From a virus, in IMG/VR virus record IMGVR_UViG_3300028392_000077, positions 1-56,864 of that record: 56,864 nt of DNA, one strand, 5' to 3'. Under the pieces are notes generated by a model. The model ran no database searches. It saw only the letters and a list, made by a program, of their open reading frames with translations, and was not told the DNA's origin. Numbering within the stretch: position 1 is the first letter of the stretch; every line of letters begins with the position of its first letter. Below are positions 11,601 through 18,944 of this stretch, one piece after another. The position numbers and the translations under genes were made by a program.

Positions 11601-11875
11601 GAATTTGTACCTAAATTGCCATATATGGTAGTAAATGATGCTGAACCTGTTGCATCTCTTTGTACCAATGTATTGTTGGTTGCACTATCAGTAGCAGAAT
11701 CAAGTGTGGACGTATAATATTGACCACCAATATTAATGACGCCATCACTACCCGGAGTACCAAAGAATAATGTGTTCGATTTATATGAATATGCAAATTC
11801 GCCTTGTTTGAGTGAAGATGGTGCGGCTGTATTTGCCGAACGTCTAATTAAAATACTGGTATTACTGATTGCCAT
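8642..11875 (-). CDS. Fibre/adhesin with YadA-like (Hep_Hag) head repeats
   Basis: This is a 1077-residue structural protein. Residues 1-60 carry the same docking signature as the giant fibre (ILIRRSANTAAPSSLKQGEFAYS). A module near residues 185-290 has LIYLAANN, DIGFVGNYYDAG and AGVMRHAG and is shared with two other fibres. A middle beta-sandwich-like domain (about 460-600) contains FNINFNGTTYDTIYVGSNGY. Residues about 786-1010 hold 14 tandem 16-residue units of the form AIAIGxxAGxxxQxxx, the left-handed parallel beta-roll repeat of YadA-type trimeric adhesins. The C-terminus ends in LDGGDF. It lacks S74. Together these features suggest a trimeric adhesive fibre. A late-promoter motif lies about 33 nt upstream of its start. 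Confidence 0.8.
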   Translation of the reverse strand: MAISNTSILIRRSANTAAPSSLKQGEFAYSYKSNTLFFGTPGSDGVINIGGQYYTSTLDSATDSATNNTLVQRDATGSASFTTIYGNLGTNSGVDAGTYGDQTHIPVVTVAANGLVTNVSTSQISTSLNISSDDGSNTLSLITDTLTIAGGDGITSSIATDTQTVTLDVDDTVFRSNTALFSQFIDSNVEISGNLSVHGTYYIENTVSFNVADPLIYLAANNYVSDDLDIGFVGNYYDAGTDTQRHAGVMRHAGDKDFYIFYNYDKEPTENVINIADASFLVGNTHTNIISPGLSQFANTSFSQRADFNGKVYLEAGLSAENASLDLYPSAPINFHTGNNTTYSYVYNDGSSGYDYLTFGTNTAGDAFYLTSDPNSDSNQLVFNHGLDIRDGYSQESLLSKGEQKYGIVTRFHVDGANAVTQQTITDPNVPPAVRNMSMQDLGSDYDDAFTTVSLPFNINFNGTTYDTIYVGSNGYITFEAGSANNSHSFPADPSLPGGPAIVMAMGDISYQRVYTLYQGDTFRIRYEGNHTFSSQKINGSSDIIWEVVFYNSVPGQFDLRYVKVSGSANDGLDGLYNVYLTNGTYFLDDRTDRTKPYALYNNYIQQLTHGDNHLSINEDGSLFATGVRNDASPGDVVFYNPTSKELTYGALEALNPTHLANGSYTLYLSDEDGTVTATGKYLTPETDGISTVGGGYTFSYDGGYDTGMFSHADGELNFFSNATLIFNANNQVFKHSTGVELQNGAVLQDNSNRSIFLGFGVDSGDTYSQRISIGYQPTHQTGQQWDAIAIGARAGTTNQHDNAIAIGNRAGNTGQGESAVAIGGGSGGNGGAGQSNQGSGAVAIGDHAGTDTQGYRAVALGAYAGVYGQYQNAIAIGEQSGYNQQKAYAIAIGLNAGNESQAEDGVAIGRESGHYYQEQYAVAIGYGAGNDAQHAGSIAIGAIAGNSAQGNNAIALGRSAAQTEQADGAVAIGYSAGNYQQGQYAVALGYQAGHGDSSPQGQYSIAIGTNAGYSTIANSSIVLNATGNDFGSSTSGLFINPVRYTESQDADFDGLVFYNSSSKEMRYSYALDGGDF

Positions 11876-11908
11876 TTTTAAGCCCTGTAAATGATTTTGT
11901 TGTTATTA

Positions 11909-11916
11909 TATTTATT
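11909..11916 (-). promoter_or_regulatory. Putative T4-type late promoter (AATAAATA)
   Basis: On the minus strand AATAAATA is followed by TAATAAC and ends 33 nt before the ATG of the YadA-like fibre gene. It has one mismatch to the T4 late consensus TATAAATA. The spacing matches that of three other such motifs in the fibre region, and the phage encodes a gp33 homologue. In this AT-rich genome chance occurrence is possible. Confidence 0.45.
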
Positions 11917-11928
11917 AAAAAATACCAT

Positions 11929-12204
11929 TTAAAATATTCCTGCATCTATCGTTTCTGTATCTGCAAAAATTGTATTCGAAACTGTTAGATTTTGATCGAT
12001 GATAACATTGCCGTAAACATGTCCGCCAGTCTTATCATATTTGGTGTTCGCAGTGTCAAAAGCACTTTGTGCTATTAACACTGCCGCATTAGCAGTTTTT
12101 TGGATTTCTTCTATTTGTGCTTGTACGGATGATGAACCTATGAAAGTGGTAGTACCACTAACTCTTACTTGCGGTGGTTGATTAATACGAACATTAATGG
12201 CCAT
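11929..12204 (-). CDS. Small fibre-related structural protein
   Basis: This is a 91-residue protein. Residues 1-30 (MAINVRINQPPQVRVSG) resemble short baseplate/neck connector N-termini of T4-like marine phages. The second half (AFDTANTKYDKTGGHVYGNV followed by NLTVSN) matches the module that precedes the shared globular domain in the large fibres. The C-terminus is DTETIDAGIF, related to the DGG-F ends nearby. The start is 4 bases from the end of the upstream gene. It could be a minimal fibre stub or connector. Confidence 0.6.
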   Translation of the reverse strand: MAINVRINQPPQVRVSGTTTFIGSSSVQAQIEEIQKTANAAVLIAQSAFDTANTKYDKTGGHVYGNVIIDQNLTVSNTIFADTETIDAGIF

Positions 12205-12208
12205 GTTT

Positions 12209-12547
12209 CTATCTCGTTACTGCTGGAGACATAAAGATTTGACCTTCCAGAACTCTGGTGACTGATCCTGTATCATTATCTGTTATGACAACATCATATA
12301 TGAGTTTATATGTGGAGACATTTGCTGTTTTTTGAGCGGTTGCTGATAATTGTATTAAACCGTCATGGGGACTAGATACTGATGCATCAAAATCTAATGC
12401 TATTGTATTTGTATAATAAGACTTTTTTGCTTGAGCTTTTACTGAAAAATTTGTGAGATCGTATGGCGTTCCATAGGAATCATCCAAAGTTATTTCTGTA
12501 CTATATGTCGTACCTTGCTCTATGAATAAATCCTGATAAGCAGCCAT
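12209..12547 (-). CDS. BppU-like Ig-fold baseplate/fibre adaptor
   Basis: This 112-residue protein has the pattern FIEQGTTYSTEITL, DLTNFSVKAQAKKSYY, GLIQLSATAQKTA, YKLIYDVVITD and a final TRVLEGQIFMSPAVTR. This is the layout of a small all-beta family, similar to the N-terminal domain of BppU-type baseplate proteins, that is widespread in marine myoviruses. Proteins of this type usually adapt receptor-binding fibres to the baseplate. It is the first gene after the terminator/late-promoter element at 12564-12597, so it probably heads the transcript for the downstream fibre genes. Confidence 0.6.
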   Translation of the reverse strand: MAAYQDLFIEQGTTYSTEITLDDSYGTPYDLTNFSVKAQAKKSYYTNTIALDFDASVSSPHDGLIQLSATAQKTANVSTYKLIYDVVITDNDTGSVTRVLEGQIFMSPAVTR

Positions 12548-12563
12548 TATAGATCCTATATAA

Positions 12564-12597
12564 AAAACCTTCTCTGTTATTTATACGAGAAGGTTTT
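12564..12597 (-). terminator. Rho-independent terminator, minus strand
   Basis: There is a perfect 11-bp stem (AAAACCTTCTC with GAGAAGGTTTT) and a 12-base loop, followed on the minus strand by a T-rich tract (TTTTTTATAT). It lies in the 79-base gap after the gene at 12627-13223. The loop itself contains TATAAATA (separate entry). Confidence 0.85.
12578..12585 (-). promoter_or_regulatory. Putative late promoter TATAAATA inside the terminator loop
   Basis: This is an exact T4 late consensus on the minus strand, 30 nt upstream of the ATG at 12547. It sits entirely in the loop of the terminator hairpin. The arrangement would end upstream transcription while restarting late transcription for the fibre genes downstream. 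Confidence 0.65.
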
Positions 12598-12626
12598 AGA
12601 ATGTGACTCCGGAAAAAGAAATTGCC

Positions 12627-13223
12627 TTATTTCAGATATGTATATCCGGTGCTGTTGTAAGTCTGACTACCATTTTGGCCATATGGAAAACCGACCGTAA
12701 AATATGTTTGAGCGTAACCAGCTTGAAATCCGCCACCTCGCCAGTACGCACCAGACTGAGATCCATTTATGTCGTAGTAAGGTGTAAACCAACCATCACG
12801 CGCTCTGCCACTATAGTAGTAATTATTAGAATCTCGCCACCAATCAAACGTCCATGATGCATATGGTTGATATATAGCCGAATAAGTACCATTGCCACCA
12901 CCCTGACCCCAAGCCGATCCCACAGCGGCGTTATATACATCATTACCAACGCCATGGGTGATATATCCCCAAATGGTCGGCGGCCTATTACTCGCAAACG
13001 GATCGGCGCCGCCATCTGACGCAATCATAGCCTTTCCCTGAAGAGACGCCATGGTACAGATTGTCCCAGCGGATCTGTTGCCCCAGCCTGCCAGTTGTCT
13101 TACATAATTTTGACTTGAATTTCCATAATTAAATTCAAAATCAACATTTGAACCGCCCTGGGCATATCCACCATAATAATTGTATACATCTGAGTATGAT
13201 ATTGTTCCGGTGGGCAACGGCAT
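12627..13223 (-). CDS. Tail/fibre structural protein, Gly/Tyr/Trp-rich
   Basis: This 198-residue protein starts MPLPTGTISYSDVYNYYGG, an N-terminal pattern (LPxGTISxSDV) shared by many phage virion proteins of otherwise varied sequence. The rest is rich in Gly, Tyr, Trp, Asn and Ser (QGGGNGTYS, WFTPYYDINGSQ), which suggests a beta-rich receptor-binding or decoration tip. It is the last gene before a strong terminator. No specific family is recognised beyond the N-terminal pattern. Confidence 0.55.
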   Translation of the reverse strand: MPLPTGTISYSDVYNYYGGYAQGGSNVDFEFNYGNSSQNYVRQLAGWGNRSAGTICTMASLQGKAMIASDGGADPFASNRPPTIWGYITHGVGNDVYNAAVGSAWGQGGGNGTYSAIYQPYASWTFDWWRDSNNYYYSGRARDGWFTPYYDINGSQSGAYWRGGGFQAGYAQTYFTVGFPYGQNGSQTYNSTGYTYLK

Positions 13224-13236
13224 TATAATGTCCCTG

Positions 13237-13674
13237 TTATGTGTTTGCGGTTAAAATTACTTGTTGATTTTTTAACATTTCCCTTCTCATTGCGTCACTT
13301 TCCGATTTCATTCTATCGAACTCTTCTTGAACACCCGGAGCTCTAATATCTCTTCTGTTGGCAGAATATATGTAAAGTGAAGAAATTGTATCATATAATT
13401 CCTGAAAGGAACATGTTTTTCCTGTATCATTTCCGGAAGAATCTAAAATGGGAAATACTGTATTTGCAGTATCTGGAGTAAAATATTCTTGGCATTGCAA
13501 TCTGATATCCTGAGATGTAATTGGTGTGATCATGACATTTCCATTAGCACCATCAACGACGTTTTCCTCATGAAAATATATAGACTTTTGTCCTTTATAT
13601 ACATTAATAATGCTAATATGATTGGGACGAATCCAGGTTGATCCAACAATAGTTGATTCTTGATATTTTGCCAT
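13237..13674 (-). CDS. Conserved structural-region protein of unknown function
   Basis: This 145-residue protein has a beta-rich N-terminal half (STIVGSTWIRPNHISIINVYKG, IYFHEENVV) and a predicted helical C-terminus (EEFDRMKSESDAMRREMLKNQQ). It sits between the hydroxylase gene and the Gly/Tyr-rich fibre gene. A late-promoter-like AATAAATA lies about 36 nt upstream. No family is recognised. The position suggests a virion component or an assembly factor for the fibres. Confidence 0.5.
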   Translation of the reverse strand: MAKYQESTIVGSTWIRPNHISIINVYKGQKSIYFHEENVVDGANGNVMITPITSQDIRLQCQEYFTPDTANTVFPILDSSGNDTGKTCSFQELYDTISSLYIYSANRRDIRAPGVQEEFDRMKSESDAMRREMLKNQQVILTANT

Positions 13675-13710
13675 AGTTATAATCTCTAAAATTATGTGTT
13701 TGTTAATTAC

Positions 13711-13718
13711 TATTTATT
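13711..13718 (-). promoter_or_regulatory. Putative late promoter (AATAAATA)
   Basis: The motif overlaps the stop codon of the hydroxylase gene (CAA TAA ATA) and ends 36 nt before the ATG at 13674. It has one mismatch to TATAAATA. The spacing matches the motifs near 11909, 12578 and 18746. Confidence 0.4.
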
Positions 13719-14286
13719 GCCATTTCGGACCATCGAACCAGCATGCTAAACTATATCGTGTTCCTTTAGTTACTGATGTTGCCTGATGTCTCAAAAAAGA
13801 AGGAAAAAATATAGTGGATCCTTGATTTCTAATGTCCGTTATATTTGGTTTTTCTGTTGCTTCAATTAATTCCAAATAACCACCCTCATATTTTTTTGGA
13901 TCTGTTAATTGGATGACTGCACTCAATTTTCTGTGGTATTTTGGATCATTGTTAATCCAAAATACATCATGATGTTCTTTATATTCTCCTTGATATGATT
14001 CATCATATTCAGCCAATTGAATATATGACATTTTGGTTATATTAAAACCAAACCATTCATCATTTGCTTGTATTGCCATTTTCCAAATTTCATCAAATAG
14101 AAATTTGAAATTTTTATCAGTATTCATAATAAATCTTACCTTACTTCTTCTATATTCATCATTAGAAAAATCATTACCCACTCCCATTTTTGCATCCTTG
14201 CTGGGCAATTTTAATCCTTCAGTCAAAATATAGTCACATACTTCAGCATCAAAGTATGAATTATAATAACACCACTCACCTTTCAT
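13714..14286 (-). CDS. 2OG-Fe(II) oxygenase, PKHD-type hydroxylase
   Basis: This 190-residue protein has the full 2-oxoglutarate/iron dioxygenase signature. The metal-binding HxD is H105-x-D107 (EHHDVFW), the distal histidine is H167 (FLRHQATSV), and the 2OG-binding arginine is R177 (KGTRYSLACW). The FFPSFLRHQATSVTKGTRYSL block is typical of PKHD-type (PiuC-like) prolyl/lysyl hydroxylases. The gene starts only 10 bases after the end of the fibre gene that carries collagen-like Gly-X-Y repeats, so that fibre is a candidate substrate (inference). Such enzymes are common in T4-like marine phages, but their substrates are generally unknown. Confidence 0.85.
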   Translation of the reverse strand: MKGEWCYYNSYFDAEVCDYILTEGLKLPSKDAKMGVGNDFSNDEYRRSKVRFIMNTDKNFKFLFDEIWKMAIQANDEWFGFNITKMSYIQLAEYDESYQGEYKEHHDVFWINNDPKYHRKLSAVIQLTDPKKYEGGYLELIEATEKPNITDIRNQGSTIFFPSFLRHQATSVTKGTRYSLACWFDGPKWQ

Positions 14287-14296
14287 AATTCACCAA

Positions 14297-17200
14297 TTAA
14301 TTTAATTTGGATTTCAGTTCATCTATCTGTATTTGTTGTTCTTTGATTGCTTCAATCAATAATGGAACAATCTTTTCATACTGTACAGTTATATAGTTTT
14401 CTCCAGACTTGCTATTTCCATTCTCGTCCGTATCAAAAGGAGCTGGTCTAATGATTTCCGGTAAAACGGATTGAACTTCTTGAGCAATTACACCAACTTG
14501 TTGTTCATCATTATTGAAACCAAATTCTTTTGCTTTTTCGTTTTGTGTAAAATAAACACCATTCAAAGCTTTTATTTTAGAAATGGCATTTGGTATAGGT
14601 CCAATAATATTTTTCAATCTCTTATCAGACCAAAAAGCTGTAATGTCGCCATACGAATATATTGAGCCAGCAACTACGCTATACGTTACATTTATGCTGG
14701 AACAACTAATAGAACTACCAGGAGAGAACGATCCTGTAGGTCCTGTAGGTCCGTATGGTCCTGTTGGTCCTATTGGTCCTGTTAGTCCTGTTGGTCCCGG
14801 TGGTCCGTAAACAGTAGCGCCTTGATCACCTTTCAGCCCTTGTAACCCTTGTAACCCTTGTATCCCTTGTATCCCTTGATTACCTTGATTACCTTGTGCT
14901 CCTGGTGGTCCATTGGTGCCATTGGTTCCTGGTGGTCCATTGGTGCCATTGGTTCCTGTAGCACCGGGTGGACCAGCAACAGTTGAACCGGGTCCTGTTG
15001 GTCCTGTAGGACCTGTTGGTCCTGTTGGTCCTGTAGGACCTGTTGGTCCAGATACGCCTGATGCCCATGCACCATCACCTCTAAGAAAAGTAGAACTGCT
15101 AGCGGTTCCTGTTGCCGTAATTTGACTTATGGGTAGAGCTATTGCGGATACTGTATAATCACTTATTCCACCATACGAATTGATTCCCAACGTAGTGATT
15201 GTCTTACCTGCTCCTAATGTTCCAGTTATTGTTGTGGATACATTTCCCGTTGTTACAAATTTGGAACCATCATAAATTACTCTTTGACCATATGTGAACG
15301 ATGTGTTATTAGTACCACCTGATGCAATAGGAAGAGTTCCTGTTGCAAGTGCAGAAGTACTAGTTGCATATACAGCACCACCAGAAGTGAGTGTTGATAA
15401 ACCTGTGCCGCCTCCAGAAACAGGAAGAGTACCAGTGGATAAAGTGGACGTACTGGTTGCATATACAGCACCACCGGAAGTAAATGCCGTTAATCCAGTA
15501 CCACCATAACCTGTTCCTATTGTATTTCCATTCCAAGAACCACTAAATCCTACTGCTGATAGAATTCCTGTACTCGGATTATATTGTAATTTTGTACTAG
15601 ATGTATTTGCAACCGTATATGCACCAGTATTCGAAGGTCCCAACATAACATATCGAACTGCATTCGTTGACGTATCATCAGTAATTGTGGCACCAGCAGT
15701 AATAGAACCAGAATTGCCTAATGCAATTGCAGTACCATTAATAGTAATGGAAGTATTAACTAATGCAGAGTTTGGTATTGATGTTAATCCTGCGCCAGAA
15801 CCTGTGTGTGAACCGGATATTGTGGTTGCACTTAATGTTCCTGTGCTTGGATTGAATGTCAATTTGGAACTAGATGTATTTGCAGCTGTATAAAAACCCG
15901 ATGAAGTCTGACCGAGCATGACGTATCTGGTTGTATTGGTTGTGGTGTCATCGGTAATGGGTGCATACGCAGCGGGATAACTAATAGCAACATTTGATAC
16001 TGATGTTACTCTTCCATAACTATCGACTGTGATTTGCGTTGTATTTCCTGAACTACCATATGTACCACTCGATCCCGGATTGGCAAGAGAAGATATTCTA
16101 GTGCCATCATAGTATGTTAGTGTGCCACTGGTAAAGTTACTGGTAGTCGATCCGGTACCGCCATAATTGACTCCGACAGCATTACCGTTCCATGTTACGC
16201 CGGTAGGAATAGTTCCCGTTGTAATATTGGTTCCACTAATACCCGTAATTAATGAACCATCAGCAACGAGAGATGCTTTGGTTAATGAAGCGTAGTTAAC
16301 TACATTCGTTAAGGGTTCAGTTACAAGATCCTTGAACAAATAGAATGTGCCTGCGTTTGTACCGCCAGTGCCCTCTCTGATTAAACCAGAATACTTTGTT
16401 CCTGCACTAGTATACTGTCCATAGAATCCAATGTCCACAATATCACTGGAGTTATTGTTTGCCAGTTTGATGAGTGAATCTGTTGTTGTGATCGAAGATA
16501 CGTTTAGTGATGTAGTCGTACCCGAGATAATCAGATTACCCGTGACACTGAAGTCGCCTGTTATTGCACCAGAACCTGTGAAAGAAGGATTAACAAATCT
16601 ACCATCAGTATATGCTTTTAACTGATTATTAGCTGATGTTACAGCAGAACTAATAGCACCATCAGTATATGCTTTTAACTGATTATTAGCTGATGTTACA
16701 GAAGAACTAATAGCACCATCTGTATACGATTTTAACTGGTTATTAGCAGAAGCAATAGCACCATCAGTATATGCTTTTAACTGATTATTAGCTGATGTTA
16801 CAGAAGAACTAATAGCACCATCTGTATATGCTTTTAGTTGTGTATTGGCTGAAGTAATAGTATTCTGCAAGAATGTATTTGCGACAGATAATGCCTGTGA
16901 AGATGCAACATTAGCATTACTGTTTAATGTACCACTGTTACTGATATACTGATCTGTTAAAATTCTGTAATATGATTCTGTAACAGTATTAGCAGTAAGA
17001 TCCCAATACTTTTGTGCCTCATTCCAACGAATGTAAGAGTTGCTTGAACCGTTAAGACTTCTGTATACTCCAAAATAACCAAACGTTGGATTTGGTGTGG
17101 AAGAACTCAATATGAATTGATTCGTGTTATATACAGTAGATCCACTAATTGTGAAGTTGCCCGTTACAGTAAGACCACCACCACCAACAGAGAGATTGTA

Positions 17201-18712
17201 TGCTGTTATTGATGCACCATTGGTACCATAATCACCAATAATATTACCACCAACGGGTAGTATTACTCGCGGAGTATATAAGTATCCACCTACACCAAAA
17301 TCATTAACTGCGTTGGAACTTGCTGTTAGTGTAGTTGATCCAGTTATTAACTGATTTCCTGTAATTGCAGTATTACCAGTAACATATAAATTCTTACCTA
17401 CACCCAAATCATTTGTTGTGTTCGCTTTAGATGTTAGAGTAGTATTACCATTCACGGACAATGAACCATTAACAGTTTTATTTCCTGTGGTTGTAGTATT
17501 ACCGGTAATGTATAAATTCTTACCTACACCCAAATCATTAGCAGTGTTGGAACTTGCTGTTAATGTAGTTGATCCAGTTATTAACTGATTTCCTGTAACT
17601 GTTTGGTTTCCTGTAATCGTTTGATTGCCAGACACATATTGATTGCCAGAAATACCCAAATCATTAACTGCGTTGGAACTTGCTGTTAATGTAGTTGAAC
17701 CGGTTACTACTTGATTTCCTGACACATATAGATTGCGACTTACACCGAAATCATTAACTGCGTTGGAACTTGATGTTAATGTAGTTGATCCAGTTATTAA
17801 CTGATTTCCTGTAACTGTTTGGTTTCCTGACACATACTGATTGCCTGCAACACCCAAATCTGCACCGGTGTTTGCCTTACCCATCAGGGTTGATGTTCCA
17901 GTCACAATCAGACTTGCAACATTGGCAACTGATGTTACGGAAAGATTGGCGGTATTGATAGATACATTTGCTTGAAGATTCTTCACATATGCGTTATTCA
18001 AACAGTTTATTGTATTAGTGGACAATATTTCAGTATTGACAGTTACATTTGCTTGTAACGATCCTGTTATAATGTCAATAATGGATAAAATACTTCTTGT
18101 GGTAACTTTATTGTTCGCAATCAAATAATTTGTATTTGTATTGTTGACAATCGTTAAAGTATCACCGACTTGTCCATTATTATTAACTGTTAAAGAATTT
18201 GTCGTCGTATTGTAATATACAAGAGCGTTTAATGTGGAGGTATTTGCGCCGACAGATAAATCACTTGTAACATTTGCATAACTACCAACATTTAATGAAC
18301 TACCTATTGTTGTTGCTTTTCCGACTGTGAGATTACCGGAAATAATAGTATTATTTGATACAACAAGACCATTTCCTGAACCCATTGCGAGTATTGGTCC
18401 ACCCACATTTGCTTGTCCCGCAGTTGTTATACTTAATGTTGGATTTGTGAAATATGCCTGACCATCAACTTGTAGATTTCTTTGAATATATGCAGAAGAT
18501 CCTACTCCTTGTACCTGTAATTGTCCTTGAACAACCGCGTTGTTTGCGACTATCAGACCTGTTTTTGAGGTATCATTTAGGAAAAGTGTACCTGATGATT
18601 TTATGTAATTATTCGCGGCGAGATCATTGTTTTCACCTATGAGATGATTTGTTGCGATTAACCAATCTACGAAGGTATTATCATAAGTTAGTTCTGAAAC
18701 TGTATTTGCCAT
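14297..18712 (-). CDS. Tail fibre with collagen-like repeats and peptidase S74 chaperone
   Basis: This is a 1471-residue fibre. Residues about 275-470 are tandem units of the type [20 protein letters not shown]...TGSTTLTA. Residues about 617-704 carry five [11 protein letters not shown] repeats shared with two other fibres. The module with [21 protein letters not shown] follows. Residues about 1220-1330 are collagen-like: runs of [10 protein letters not shown], four GPP triplets, then [13 protein letters not shown]-type triplets. The C-terminal 115 residues ([34 protein letters not shown]) are an S74 intramolecular chaperone with a coiled-coil end. It is expected to form a trimeric triple-helix-containing fibre and then lose the S74 part by self-cleavage at the SDK serine. 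Its close neighbour is a PKHD hydroxylase. Confidence 0.85.
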   Translation of the reverse strand: MANTVSELTYDNTFVDWLIATNHLIGENNDLAANNYIKSSGTLFLNDTSKTGLIVANNAVVQGQLQVQGVGSSAYIQRNLQVDGQAYFTNPTLSITTAGQANVGGPILAMGSGNGLVVSNNTIISGNLTVGKATTIGSSLNVGSYANVTSDLSVGANTSTLNALVYYNTTTNSLTVNNNGQVGDTLTIVNNTNTNYLIANNKVTTRSILSIIDIITGSLQANVTVNTEILSTNTINCLNNAYVKNLQANVSINTANLSVTSVANVASLIVTGTSTLMGKANTGADLGVAGNQYVSGNQTVTGNQLITGSTTLTSSSNAVNDFGVSRNLYVSGNQVVTGSTTLTASSNAVNDLGISGNQYVSGNQTITGNQTVTGNQLITGSTTLTASSNTANDLGVGKNLYITGNTTTTGNKTVNGSLSVNGNTTLTSKANTTNDLGVGKNLYVTGNTAITGNQLITGSTTLTASSNAVNDFGVGGYLYTPRVILPVGGNIIGDYGTNGASITAYNLSVGGGGLTVTGNFTISGSTVYNTNQFILSSSTPNPTFGYFGVYRSLNGSSNSYIRWNEAQKYWDLTANTVTESYYRILTDQYISNSGTLNSNANVASSQALSVANTFLQNTITSANTQLKAYTDGAISSSVTSANNQLKAYTDGAIASANNQLKSYTDGAISSSVTSANNQLKAYTDGAISSAVTSANNQLKAYTDGRFVNPSFTGSGAITGDFSVTGNLIISGTTTSLNVSSITTTDSLIKLANNNSSDIVDIGFYGQYTSAGTKYSGLIREGTGGTNAGTFYLFKDLVTEPLTNVVNYASLTKASLVADGSLITGISGTNITTGTIPTGVTWNGNAVGVNYGGTGSTTSNFTSGTLTYYDGTRISSLANPGSSGTYGSSGNTTQITVDSYGRVTSVSNVAISYPAAYAPITDDTTTNTTRYVMLGQTSSGFYTAANTSSSKLTFNPSTGTLSATTISGSHTGSGAGLTSIPNSALVNTSITINGTAIALGNSGSITAGATITDDTSTNAVRYVMLGPSNTGAYTVANTSSTKLQYNPSTGILSAVGFSGSWNGNTIGTGYGGTGLTAFTSGGAVYATSTSTLSTGTLPVSGGGTGLSTLTSGGAVYATSTSALATGTLPIASGGTNNTSFTYGQRVIYDGSKFVTTGNVSTTITGTLGAGKTITTLGINSYGGISDYTVSAIALPISQITATGTASSSTFLRGDGAWASGVSGPTGPTGPTGPTGPTGPTGPGSTVAGPPGATGTNGTNGPPGTNGTNGPPGAQGNQGNQGIQGIQGLQGLQGLKGDQGATVYGPPGPTGLTGPIGPTGPYGPTGPTGSFSPGSSISCSSINVTYSVVAGSIYSYGDITAFWSDKRLKNIIGPIPNAISKIKALNGVYFTQNEKAKEFGFNNDEQQVGVIAQEVQSVLPEIIRPAPFDTDENGNSKSGENYITVQYEKIVPLLIEAIKEQQIQIDELKSKLN
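14725..15056 (-). repeat. Collagen-like Gly-X-Y coding repeat
   Basis: The DNA repeats nine-base units coding GPT, plus TNG, GPP, NQG, IQG and LQG triplets, inside the S74 fibre gene. Proline in the Y position of GPP triplets is the classic site for prolyl hydroxylation in collagens. Confidence 0.9.
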
Positions 18713-18744
18713 TTTTATCTTTTCCTAAAGACTTGATATTATCT

Positions 18745-18942
18745 CTATTTATTCAACATGGAGACAATGGAACTTAACAAAATTTTTATTTCACTGACAT
18801 CGGACTTTAATTCGACCAATTCGTCTTCTATTTGTTTTTTTCTTCGATAATCCAGTAAGGCGGCATAATTTGTATTTAATATCGCCTTACTGTCCATATC
18901 TTTCACTAAATCAGGATGTTCTTCGACTTTATATAATTTCAT
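18745..18942 (-). CDS. Small conserved T4-like phage protein
   Basis: This 65-residue protein is taken to start at ATG 18942 (MKLYKVEEHPDLVKDMDSKA), just after the stop of the 2444-residue gene. A longer frame would overlap that gene. MxLYKVExHPxLxxD followed by AILNTNxxA and a heptad-like C-terminus (LVELKSDVSEIKILLSSIVSML) is a small conserved protein of T4-like phage structural modules. The coiled-coil tail suggests oligomerisation. Its function is unknown. Confidence 0.65.
   Translation of the reverse strand: MKLYKVEEHPDLVKDMDSKAILNTNYAALLDYRRKKQIEDELVELKSDVSEIKILLSSIVSMLNK
18746..18753 (-). promoter_or_regulatory. Putative late promoter (AATAAATA)
   Basis: It overlaps the last codons of the 65-residue gene and ends 33 nt before the ATG of the collagen-like fibre. 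It has one mismatch to TATAAATA, with the same spacing as the other fibre-region motifs. Confidence 0.4.
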
Positions 18943-18944
18943 AA

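Noticed and set aside
7800-11875. Mtd-like N-termini suggested a diversity-generating retroelement.
   Set aside because: No reverse transcriptase, no template/variable repeat pair and no C-type lectin end were seen. Only the docking domain is similar.
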